From assembly GCF_000968195.1 (NCBI RefSeq), contig NZ_FO704550.1, positions 682,001-746,000 of the forward strand: a stretch of DNA of 64,000 nucleotides. The letters are read 5' to 3'. Under the pieces are notes generated by a model. It ran no database searches, had not been told where the DNA came from, and saw only the letters and a list, made by a program, of their open reading frames with translations. Made by a program: the position numbers and the translations under genes. Within the stretch, counting starts at the first letter, position 1. Each line of letters opens with the position of its first letter. This document shows positions 8,165-15,900 of the stretch, one piece after another. The DNA comes from Xenorhabdus doucetiae (GTDB taxonomy: Bacteria > Pseudomonadota > Gammaproteobacteria > Enterobacterales > Enterobacteriaceae).

Positions 8165-8492
8165 GTGATATCACATTGATCTTAGCGGGTCATTTGAAAG
8201 GTAAGGGGATAATAAATATTAATAATGTTTAACTTACATTTCTCGCTTGTTTGTCCTATTTTTTACCTTTTTCTCCGTTAAATTATCTAATCCCACCGAA
8301 ACTAGGTGGTTTTATGTGATGAATGTCTCATTTTTTGTTTTTATATTACTTTTTGCTGCATTAATTTGTGATGTTAGTTGCTTGTTCTTTTTTGGTCCTA
8401 GGTATAATCGGCTCGCACACAATGTCAGTAGGAACTTATAGGATAGCTGACATATTTTCTTATTATTTATTCAGTGAACAGGGATTCTTCCA
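8165..8492. other. Upstream region of the nucleoside transporter
   Basis: AT-rich, no supported gene. A hydrophobic 64-codon frame at 8247-8441 lacks coding support. The stretch includes a CRP-like site (8315-8330) and presumably the transporter promoter. Confidence 0.5.
8315..8330 (+). promoter_or_regulatory. Candidate CRP binding site
   Basis: TGTGA-N6-TCTCA differs from the CRP consensus TGTGA-N6-TCACA at one core position. Nucleoside uptake and deo genes of enterobacteria are typically CRP- and CytR-controlled, so the location fits, but a single site proves little. Confidence 0.35.
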
Positions 8493-9770
8493 ATGCAACT
8501 CCTTATGAGCCTGATCGGGATGGCAGTACTGGTTTTTATCGCAGTACTCTTCTCCAGTAACTATCGAGCCATTAACATTCGTACCGTCCTCGGCGCCTTT
8601 CTGATTCAGGTTGGTATTGGGGCATTTGTACTTTATGTCCCCGCTGGTAAAGACGTTCTGGAGGGAATGTCGGCAGGCGTTTCCAACGTGATTGGATATG
8701 GGCAAAAAGGGACTGATTTTATTTTTGGCGGCTTGGTTTCCGACAAAATGTTTGAATTGTTCGGCGGTGGCGGCTTTGTTTTTGCCCTGCGTGTTCTGCC
8801 GGTGATTGTTTTCTTCTCATCACTGATTGCCGTGTTGTATTACATGGGCATTATGCAGCTTGTCATCAAAATATTGGGTGGCGGATTGCAAAAATTATTG
8901 GGCACCTCACGGACTGAATCTTTGTCTGCAACGGCGAATATTTTCGTCGGTCACACCGAAGCGCCTCTGGTTGTGCGCCCGTATATTGCGACCATGACCC
9001 AGTCTGAGTTGTTCGCCGTGATGTGTGGTGGCTTGGCTTCGGTTGCGGGGTCCGTGCTGGCGGGTTACGCGCAAATGGGCGTGCCATTGGAATACCTGAT
9101 TGCGGCTTCATTTATGGCCGCACCCGGTGGTTTGCTGTTTGCAAAACTGATGGTGCCGGAAACAGAAAAAACGCAGGATACCGTTGACGCGATGTCGTTG
9201 ATTGCGGCGGAAGATCGTCCTGCTAACGTGATTGATGCGGCGGCATCGGGTGCGTCAGCCGGTATGCAGTTGGCCCTGAACGTCGGCGCAATGCTGTTGG
9301 CATTCACCGCATTGATTGCTTTGCTGAACGGGATCTTAGGCGGTATCGGCGGCTGGTTTGATTATCCGCAATTATCAATGGAACTGGTTTTAGGTTGGGT
9401 TTTCGCCCCTATCGCTTACCTGATCGGTATTCCGTGGAATGAAGCCACCATCGCGGGTTCTTTCATCGGCCAGAAATTAGTGGTCAATGAATTCGTGGCA
9501 TTTATGAACTTTGGTGAGTACCTGAAAGCTGATGATGTGGTTCAGGCGGCGGGTCTGCAAGTGCTTTCTGACCATACTAAAGCCATCATCTCTTTTGCCC
9601 TGTGCGGTTTCGCTAACTTGTCTTCTGTGGCGATCCTGCTGGGCGGCTTGGGTGGCATGGCACCAAACCGTCGCGGTGACATTGCCCGTTTCGGCTTGAA
9701 AGCCGTATTGGCGGGTTCACTCTCTAACTTGATGAGTGCAACCATTGCCGGATTCTTCCTCGCGCTGTAA
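8493..9770 (+). CDS. CNT-family nucleoside:H+ symporter (NupC/NupX type)
   Basis: This is a 425-residue inner-membrane concentrative nucleoside transporter. It begins with hydrophobic helices (LLMSLIGMAVLVFIAVLF) and has the gate-domain signature GGGFVFALRVLPVIVFFSS. The nucleoside-site segment is ATANIFVGHTEAPLVVRPY, and a second gate follows (CGFANLSSVAILLGGLGG). Length and sequence suit NupC, NupX or PsuT equally, so no symbol is given. Placed directly before deoCABD, it would import the (deoxy)nucleosides that the Deo enzymes degrade. E. coli has no transporter in this position. Confidence 0.9.
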   Translation: MQLLMSLIGMAVLVFIAVLFSSNYRAINIRTVLGAFLIQVGIGAFVLYVPAGKDVLEGMSAGVSNVIGYGQKGTDFIFGGLVSDKMFELFGGGGFVFALRVLPVIVFFSSLIAVLYYMGIMQLVIKILGGGLQKLLGTSRTESLSATANIFVGHTEAPLVVRPYIATMTQSELFAVMCGGLASVAGSVLAGYAQMGVPLEYLIAASFMAAPGGLLFAKLMVPETEKTQDTVDAMSLIAAEDRPANVIDAAASGASAGMQLALNVGAMLLAFTALIALLNGILGGIGGWFDYPQLSMELVLGWVFAPIAYLIGIPWNEATIAGSFIGQKLVVNEFVAFMNFGEYLKADDVVQAAGLQVLSDHTKAIISFALCGFANLSSVAILLGGLGGMAPNRRGDIARFGLKAVLAGSLSNLMSATIAGFFLAL

Positions 9771-9798
9771 GACACCGGGGGTAGGTAGCAAGTTGAAT

Positions 9799-9830
9799 GC
9801 AGGTGAGATTTCTCACCTGCTTTTGTTTTT
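9799..9830 (+). terminator. Rho-independent terminator between transporter gene and deoC
   Basis: A perfect 10-bp stem gcaggtgaga/tctcacctgc (9799-9808 and 9811-9820) with a 2-base loop is followed by ttttgttttt. It lies only 43 bp before deoC, so deo is read through it or has a promoter in that small gap. Confidence 0.9.
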
Positions 9831-9873
9831 CCTAAACTGATTCAGTCACGATAATAATACCGTTGGAGAGTTT

Positions 9874-10653
9874 ATGACCGATTTAACCGCTGCCGCTCAG
9901 CGTGCGCTGAGTTTGATGGATTTAACAACTCTTAATGATGATGATACCGATGAAAAAGTGACCACACTGTGTCGTCAGGCCAACAGCCCGGCCGGACAGA
10001 CTGCGGCTATCTGTATCTACCCGCGTTTTATTCCCGTGGCACGCAAGGTATTACGTGAACAGGGAACTCCCGATATTCGCATTGCGACGGTGACCAACTT
10101 CCCGCATGGCAATGATGATATCGGCATTGCACTGGCTGAAACCCGTGCTGCCATCGCCTACGGTGCGGATGAAGTGGATGTGGTTTTCCCTTATCGCGCA
10201 TTGATGGCCGGTAATGAGCAGATTGGTTTTGACTTGGTGAAAGCGTGTAAAACCGCCTGTGCTGAATCGGGCGTCTGGCTCAAAGTTATTATTGAAACCG
10301 GTGAATTAAAAACAGCGGCCTTGATTCGCAAAGCTGCGGAAATTTCCATCAAGGCAGGTGCCGACTTTATCAAAACCTCAACCGGTAAAGTGCCGGTTAA
10401 TGCGACGCTGGAAAGTGCCGAGATTATGTTGAGTGTGATCCGTGATATGGGTGTCGCTGATAGTGTCGGTTTTAAACCCGCGGGTGGCGTGCGCACTGCC
10501 GAAGAAGCGGCACAATATTTGGCACTGGCGGAACGTATTATGGGAGACAACTGGGTGGATGCCCGTCATTTCCGTTTTGGTGCGTCCAGTTTGTTGGGCA
10601 GTTTACTGACCACGCTTGGACACCAGAGCCAAAAACACAGTAGTGGTTATTGA
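9874..10653 (+). CDS. deoC: Deoxyribose-phosphate aldolase
   Basis: DeoC cleaves 2-deoxyribose-5-phosphate to glyceraldehyde-3-phosphate and acetaldehyde, the last step of the deo pathway. The 259-residue TIM-barrel protein has the Schiff-base lysine motif ADFIKTSTGK, plus VIIETGELK and GFKPAGGVRT that contribute the other active-site residues. Length equals E. coli DeoC. It is the first gene of deoC-deoA-deoB-deoD, all on the plus strand with short gaps, preceded by a clear ribosome binding site (GGAGAG). Confidence 0.97.
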   Translation: MTDLTAAAQRALSLMDLTTLNDDDTDEKVTTLCRQANSPAGQTAAICIYPRFIPVARKVLREQGTPDIRIATVTNFPHGNDDIGIALAETRAAIAYGADEVDVVFPYRALMAGNEQIGFDLVKACKTACAESGVWLKVIIETGELKTAALIRKAAEISIKAGADFIKTSTGKVPVNATLESAEIMLSVIRDMGVADSVGFKPAGGVRTAEEAAQYLALAERIMGDNWVDARHFRFGASSLLGSLLTTLGHQSQKHSSGY

Positions 10654-10752
10654 GATCAATAATCACTGATTGCGTGCATACTAAAATGGTGTGACGAAGA
10701 TGATATGCACGACTGCCATTCTTTTCAGATAATCATGATTGGGGAGGTAGCT

Positions 10753-12090
10753 TTGTTTCTGGCACAGGAAATTATTCGCAAAAAACGGGATGGCCATCCA
10801 TTGAATGAAGAAGAAATACGCTTCTTTATTAACGGCGTCCGCGATAATACGGTTTCTGAAGGGCAAATTGCCGCACTGGCAATGACTATCTATTTCCATG
10901 ATATGACGATGGAGGAGCGTGTCGCACTGACATTGGCGATACGTGATTCGGGTACGGTTTTAGATTGGAAAAAATTGAATTTACCCGGCCCGGTTGTCGA
11001 TAAACACTCGACAGGCGGTGTGGGGGATGTTACCTCCCTGATGCTTGGTCCCATGGTGGCGGCGTGTGGAGGATATGTGCCGATGATATCAGGGCGTGGC
11101 TTGGGGCATACCGGAGGAACGCTGGATAAACTGGAATCTATTCCTGGTCTTGACATTTTTCCCGCTGAGCACCATTTCCGCGACATGATCCGCGATGTGG
11201 GCATTGCCATTATCGGGCAGACCAGCGCACTGGCACCTGCGGACAAACGCTTTTATGCGACGCGCGATATTACGGCGACCGTGGATTCCATCCCGTTGAT
11301 TACCGCCTCTATCTTGGGTAAAAAACTGGCCGAAGGGCTGGATGCCTTGGTGATGGATGTGAAAGTGGGTTCGGGGGCATTTATGCCGACCTACGAACAA
11401 TCGGAGCGGCTGGCCGAAGCCATCGTTGGCGTCGCCAATGGTGCGGGATGCAAAACCACCGCACTCTTGACGGATATGAATCAAGTTTTGGCATCCAGTG
11501 CGGGTAATGCGTTGGAAGTGCGTGAAGCTGTCCAATTCTTGACGGGGGAATACCGTAACCCCCGGCTATTTGAAGTGACGATGGCGTTATCTGCTGAAAT
11601 GCTGGTTTCGGGCAATTTGGCTATCGATCGTGACGAGGCATACCGCAAGTTACAGGCAGCACTGGACAGTGGCAAAGCGGCGGAAACCTTTGGTCGCATG
11701 GTGGCAGCCCAGCGAGGGCCAACCGATTTTGTCGAAAATTACGCTCGTTACCTGCCGACGGCGAAATTCAGCAAGCCAGTATTGGCCGGGCAATTAGCCG
11801 AAAAAAATGGCATCGTTGCAGAAATGGATACCCGTGCCTTGGGCATGTCTGTGGTTGCATTGGGCGGGGGACGGCGTAAGGCGACAGATACGATTAATTA
11901 CAGTGTGGGGCTGAGTGATATCGTTGCGCTGGGCACCAAAGTGAATGCGGATACGCCCTTGGCCATGATCCATGCCAGCAACGAGCATGATTGGCATGCG
12001 GCCGCAGACGCCGTGCGCAGGGCTTTTGTCTTTAAGGAAAACGAAATCCAAGCCACCACACCGATGATTTATCGTCATATCCGTGGATAA
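10753..12090 (+). CDS. deoA: Thymidine phosphorylase
   Basis: DeoA phosphorolyses thymidine to thymine and deoxyribose-1-phosphate. The protein of 445 residues shows the pyrimidine phosphorylase signature (SGRGLGHTGGTLDKLESIPG) and the phosphate-binding KHSTGGVGD. The TTG at 10753 is chosen because it matches the family start LFLAQEIIRKKRDG and follows GGGGAGG by 5 bases; I believe E. coli deoA also uses TTG. Upstream in-frame codons give residues outside the family. Second gene of the deo operon. Confidence 0.95.
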   Translation: MFLAQEIIRKKRDGHPLNEEEIRFFINGVRDNTVSEGQIAALAMTIYFHDMTMEERVALTLAIRDSGTVLDWKKLNLPGPVVDKHSTGGVGDVTSLMLGPMVAACGGYVPMISGRGLGHTGGTLDKLESIPGLDIFPAEHHFRDMIRDVGIAIIGQTSALAPADKRFYATRDITATVDSIPLITASILGKKLAEGLDALVMDVKVGSGAFMPTYEQSERLAEAIVGVANGAGCKTTALLTDMNQVLASSAGNALEVREAVQFLTGEYRNPRLFEVTMALSAEMLVSGNLAIDRDEAYRKLQAALDSGKAAETFGRMVAAQRGPTDFVENYARYLPTAKFSKPVLAGQLAEKNGIVAEMDTRALGMSVVALGGGRRKATDTINYSVGLSDIVALGTKVNADTPLAMIHASNEHDWHAAADAVRRAFVFKENEIQATTPMIYRHIRG

Positions 12091-12181
12091 ATCATACAAG
12101 CTAAATCATACAAGCACTGAAATCGATTTTAATAGCTGGCAGTTTCCGCCTTGAACGCGTGAATTGACACAGGAGAAAATA

Positions 12182-13405
12182 ATGAAACGTACATTCATCA
12201 TGGTATTGGATTCCTTTGGTATTGGTGCAAGTGCTGATGCTGAAAAGTTTGGCGACAAGGGATCTAACACGTTAGGGCATATTGCAGAACAATGCGCCCG
12301 TGGTGAGGCTGATATCGGCCGTAAAGGGCCACTCCATTTGCCAAACCTGAGCCGTTTGGGATTGGGTAAAGCAACGGAAGAGTCTTGTGGCACTTTCCCG
12401 ATTGGCTTGGATAAGGATGCCGAAATTATTGGCGCTTATGGTTATGCGAGTGAACTTTCTTCTGGTAAAGACACGCCGTCAGGCCACTGGGAAATTGCCG
12501 GCGTTCCGGTTCTGTTTGATTGGGGTTATTTCCGTGACGAAGAAAACAGTTTCCCACAGGAATTGCTGGATAAACTGGTCGAACGGGCAAATCTGCCGGG
12601 GTATCTGGGTAACTGCCACTCTTCAGGTACGGTGATTCTGGACAAACTGGGTGAAGAACACATGCAAAGCGGCAAGCCGATTTTCTATACCTCAGCGGAT
12701 TCGGTTTTCCAGATTGCTTGCCATGAAGAGACCTTTGGCTTGGATCGTCTGTATGAGTTGTGTGAAATCGCCCGTGAAGAGCTGAATATCGGTGAATATA
12801 ACATTGGCCGCGTGATTGCCCGCCCGTTTGTGGGTGATAAAGCGGGGAATTTCCAGCGTACCGGCAACCGTCATGATTTGGCGGTTGAGCCGCCAGCCCC
12901 GACCGTCCTGAAAAAATTGGTTGATGAAAAGCAGGGGCAAGTGGTTTCTATCGGTAAAATCGCAGATATCTACGCGAATGTCGGGATCACCAAAAAGGTC
13001 AAGGCGACGGGCATTGATGCCCTGTTTGATGCTTCACTGATTGAAATGGCACAGGCAGGAGATAACACTATCGTATTTACCAACTTTGTTGATTTTGACT
13101 CTTCTTACGGTCACCGTCGTGATGTTGCCGGTTATGCAGCCGCGCTGGAGTTGTTTGACCGTCGTCTGCCAGAAATGCTGAAATTGGTGAAAGAAGACGA
13201 CATTTTGATCTTAACTGCTGACCACGGGTGTGACCCAACCTGGCCAGGTACTGATCACACGCGTGAACATGTTCCGGTTTTGGTTTACGGGCCGAAAGTG
13301 AAACCCGGCTCATTAGGGCATCGTGAAACGTTCGCCGACATGGGTCAGACCGTTGCGAAATACTTCGATCTGACCCCTATGGATTACGGTAAAGCGATGT
13401 TTTAA
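12182..13405 (+). CDS. deoB: Phosphopentomutase
   Basis: DeoB interconverts (deoxy)ribose-1-phosphate and 5-phosphate, linking the phosphorylases to the DeoC aldolase. The protein has 407 residues, as in E. coli, and belongs to the alkaline phosphatase superfamily. Mn-binding motifs are FIMVLDSFGIG at the N-terminus and TADHGCDPTWPGTDHTREH near the C-terminus. SSGKDTPSGHWE holds the phosphorylated threonine region. The ATG at 12182 follows AGGAGAAA and gives the family start MKRTFIM. Third gene of the deo operon. Confidence 0.97.
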   Translation: MKRTFIMVLDSFGIGASADAEKFGDKGSNTLGHIAEQCARGEADIGRKGPLHLPNLSRLGLGKATEESCGTFPIGLDKDAEIIGAYGYASELSSGKDTPSGHWEIAGVPVLFDWGYFRDEENSFPQELLDKLVERANLPGYLGNCHSSGTVILDKLGEEHMQSGKPIFYTSADSVFQIACHEETFGLDRLYELCEIAREELNIGEYNIGRVIARPFVGDKAGNFQRTGNRHDLAVEPPAPTVLKKLVDEKQGQVVSIGKIADIYANVGITKKVKATGIDALFDASLIEMAQAGDNTIVFTNFVDFDSSYGHRRDVAGYAAALELFDRRLPEMLKLVKEDDILILTADHGCDPTWPGTDHTREHVPVLVYGPKVKPGSLGHRETFADMGQTVAKYFDLTPMDYGKAMF

Positions 13406-13476
13406 TTTTTGCGGAGGCCAACCGGTCTCCCCATTTCCATCTATTTTGATTCGTAATAAAAACAAGGAAATAAATT

Positions 13477-14193
13477 ATGGCTACCCCACACATTAATGCT
13501 GAGATGGGCGATTTTGCTGATGTTGTTTTAATGCCAGGCGACCCACTGCGTGCAAAATACATTGCGGAAACTTTCTTGGAAGATGCCCGTCAGGTTAACA
13601 ATGTTCGTGGTATGCTCGGTTTCACCGGGACTTACAAAGGCCGCCGCATCTCTGTGATGGGCCACGGCATGGGTATCCCGTCTTGTTCTATCTATGCCAA
13701 AGAATTGATCACGGAATTTGGTGTGAAAAAAATCATCCGTATCGGTTCCTGTGGTGCAGTCAGCGAAGACGTTAAAATCCGTGATGTTGTGATTGGTATG
13801 GGAGCCTGTACCGATTCCAAAGTCAACCGCCTGCGTTTTAAAGATCACGATTTCGCGGCGATTGCTGACTTTGATCTGGTGCGTAATGCGGTTGATGCGG
13901 CTAAGGCGAAGAATGTTAACGTGCGTGTTGGTAACATCTTCTCTGCGGATCTGTTTTATACGCCAGACCCGCAAATGTTCGATGTCATGGAAAAATACGG
14001 CATTCTGGGTGTTGAAATGGAAGCCGCGGGTATTTACGGTGTTGCGGCGGAATTTGGTGCCAAGGCGTTGGCAATTTGTACTGTTTCTGACCATATTCGT
14101 ACTGGCGAACAAACCACTGCCGAAGAGCGTCAACATACATTTAATGACATGATCGAAATTGCGCTTGAATCCATTTTGATGGGTGATAATTAA
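13477..14193 (+). CDS. deoD: Purine nucleoside phosphorylase DeoD-type
   Basis: DeoD phosphorolyses purine (deoxy)nucleosides to base and (deoxy)ribose-1-phosphate. The 238-residue protein starts MATPHINAEMGDFADVVLMP and contains the phosphate-binding MPGDPLRAK, the trimeric/hexameric PNP signature GHGMGIPSC, and GVEMEAAGIYG plus TVSDHIRTGE for base and ribose binding. Length is one residue short of E. coli DeoD. It is the last gene of deoCABD and is followed by a strong terminator. Confidence 0.97.
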   Translation: MATPHINAEMGDFADVVLMPGDPLRAKYIAETFLEDARQVNNVRGMLGFTGTYKGRRISVMGHGMGIPSCSIYAKELITEFGVKKIIRIGSCGAVSEDVKIRDVVIGMGACTDSKVNRLRFKDHDFAAIADFDLVRNAVDAAKAKNVNVRVGNIFSADLFYTPDPQMFDVMEKYGILGVEMEAAGIYGVAAEFGAKALAICTVSDHIRTGEQTTAEERQHTFNDMIEIALESILMGDN

Positions 14194-14921
14194 AAAAGCG
14201 TCAATAGTTTTGGCATTTTATTAAAAAATGATCAGCCCTTTTCATTATTGGAAAGGGCTTTTTATTTATACATTGCATCCAAATTTATCTCTATTATAAA
14301 GAATAGGTTTAGATTATTTATTTAATGGGCGTCTTTTCTTTTCTAATTTGGTTAGAGAATGCATAAAAATAATAAATAAACTTAACATAATTTGAACGGT
14401 TATTTTAAGTGATATTTTAAGTTGATAATTAGTTTGATAACGATGTCGTTTAGATAAAAATTTTGTTTTTATACTAAATCAGCGAATAGTTATGATAATA
14501 AAAACCAAATGTTATGGTTATGACGGGATAATAAAATGCCCCTATCCTTGCGGGAAAATAAAAGAGAACAATAAAGCAACGCCAATTAAGATGCTGAACT
14601 GCTAAACATTGCTCGATATAACTTAGGGGAATAATCCAAAATTAAAAAATTATTAGTAAAATATTCTACTCGTAATCGGTGATTTTTGAGAAAAACTCAT
14701 ATTTCATATGATGTTAAGGAACATAAGTAGTTTTATCCGCTGAAATTTGACTTAAGGTTTGTTATGTAGAATGATATTGCCGATTTAGTTTATCTCGACG
14801 GCTTATGATTTACGTCAAAAAACTAAATAATCCTTTGCCTAAGTGTCAGAAATTAATTTCTGGGCTTCGGCTTCCCTTTGGTTATTAATATCGATTTTAC
14901 GATTAAAGGAATAAGTTAATT
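14194..14921. other. Long AT-rich stretch between deoD and the fimbrial operon
   Basis: About 730 bp without a credible gene. It holds the deoD terminator at its start and must contain the mrxA promoter. I see no recombinase gene and no pair of long inverted repeats that would indicate an invertible promoter of the mrp/fim type. The high AT content suits silencing by H-NS-like proteins, which is an inference only. Confidence 0.55.
14233..14266 (+). terminator. Rho-independent terminator of the deo operon
   Basis: Stem agcccttt (14233-14240) pairs with aaagggct (14252-14259), followed by a T-rich tract (tttttattta). Confidence 0.9.
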
Positions 14922-15470
14922 ATGAAACTTAACAAATTGGCACTGGTTTTAGGTCTTGGTGTGGCTTTGGCTGCGGGTGCGGCAAATGCGGATGACCAAA
15001 TTCCACAAGAGACAAAATTAGTTAACCAAGGTAGCGGTACTGTTAAATTCACCGGTTCTATCATTGATGCACCTTGCTCAATCAAAAACACCAATGTTGA
15101 AGTTGATATGGGTGCAGTTTCGAATGTTGTTCTGAAAGATGGTGGCCGCTCAGCTTCTAAGCCTTTCAAAATTGAATTAGTTGGCTGTACTTTTGATACT
15201 CAGAAAAGTGTGAAAACCACCTTTACTGGCCCAGAAGCTGCTGAGAAAGGCTTGCTGGCGATTGAAGGTACTGCACAGGGTGCTGCAATCGCAATCACTA
15301 ACCATGGCAACAAAGTCATTCCTTTGGGCGAAGCGTCAGACAACATGTCTCTGCATTTAGGCAACAATGATCTGAACTTTGCTGCGCATCTGAAAGGCCT
15401 GAATAGTCAAGATGGTGTGAAACCAGGTGATTTCACTGCTATCGCAAACTTTGTTTTAAACTACCAATAA
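14922..15470 (+). CDS. mrxA: Fimbrial major subunit, MrxA/MrpA-like
   Basis: This is the structural pilin of a chaperone-usher fimbria. The 182-residue precursor has a 23-residue signal peptide (MKLNKLALVLGLGVALAAGA then NA). The mature pilin has the cysteine pair in APCSIKN and LVGCTFD and the C-terminal FVLNYQ with the penultimate tyrosine typical of FimA-class subunits. It is the first gene of a locus ordered pilin, usher, chaperone, minor subunit, tip protein, regulator, which matches the mrx locus of X. nematophila as I remember it. The name is given by that synteny; the pilin fold itself is certain. Confidence 0.88.
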   Translation: MKLNKLALVLGLGVALAAGAANADDQIPQETKLVNQGSGTVKFTGSIIDAPCSIKNTNVEVDMGAVSNVVLKDGGRSASKPFKIELVGCTFDTQKSVKTTFTGPEAAEKGLLAIEGTAQGAAIAITNHGNKVIPLGEASDNMSLHLGNNDLNFAAHLKGLNSQDGVKPGDFTAIANFVLNYQ

Positions 15471-15900
15471 TATTGCAATCAAGCTGATCATTTTTAATGC
15501 TTGAATATCAGGAAGTTCACTTTAACCATTTGCCTTGACCCTCCTGATAATATATTTAGGGTATTTCTGGGATACCATGCGTTAATAGACAGCGTGTTAG
15601 TCGACAATGTGTTAGTAAAGTATGACTACAATATTCTGTAATAAGATCTGTTTTATTGATATAGGTCAATAATATTCATGATCGAATAAACAGATTGTGC
15701 CATTAACAAAATGATCCCTATAACAGTAAATTGAAATACCCTTTTTTTATTTATATCGGTCAGGGTCCTCAATTGAGATCGATGAACTTTAATGACGCCA
15801 TGTATGAGGTAAGAACGCCTGTACGCTTACAAACTTAGCCGTGCCAGATAACGGCTAAATTCAAACTGGATTATTAACGATTCATTGTTCAGAGGATGCT
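15471..15900. other. 430-bp gap between major pilin and usher genes
   Basis: No ORF of note. A 7-bp inverted repeat (tatcagg 15506-15512, cctgata 15543-15549) lies soon after the pilin stop and could stabilise or terminate most pilin transcripts. In such operons the pilin must be made in large excess over the usher, so attenuation here is plausible. Confidence 0.45.

Noticed and set aside
8247..8441. Hydrophobic 64-codon frame upstream of the nucleoside transporter
   Set aside because: It is AT-rich with Phe-heavy composition expected from T-rich DNA and lacks a good ribosome binding site. More likely the regulatory region.
14194..14921. Invertible promoter element upstream of the pilin gene
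   Set aside because: I searched by eye for long inverted repeats bracketing a promoter and for a recombinase gene and found neither.
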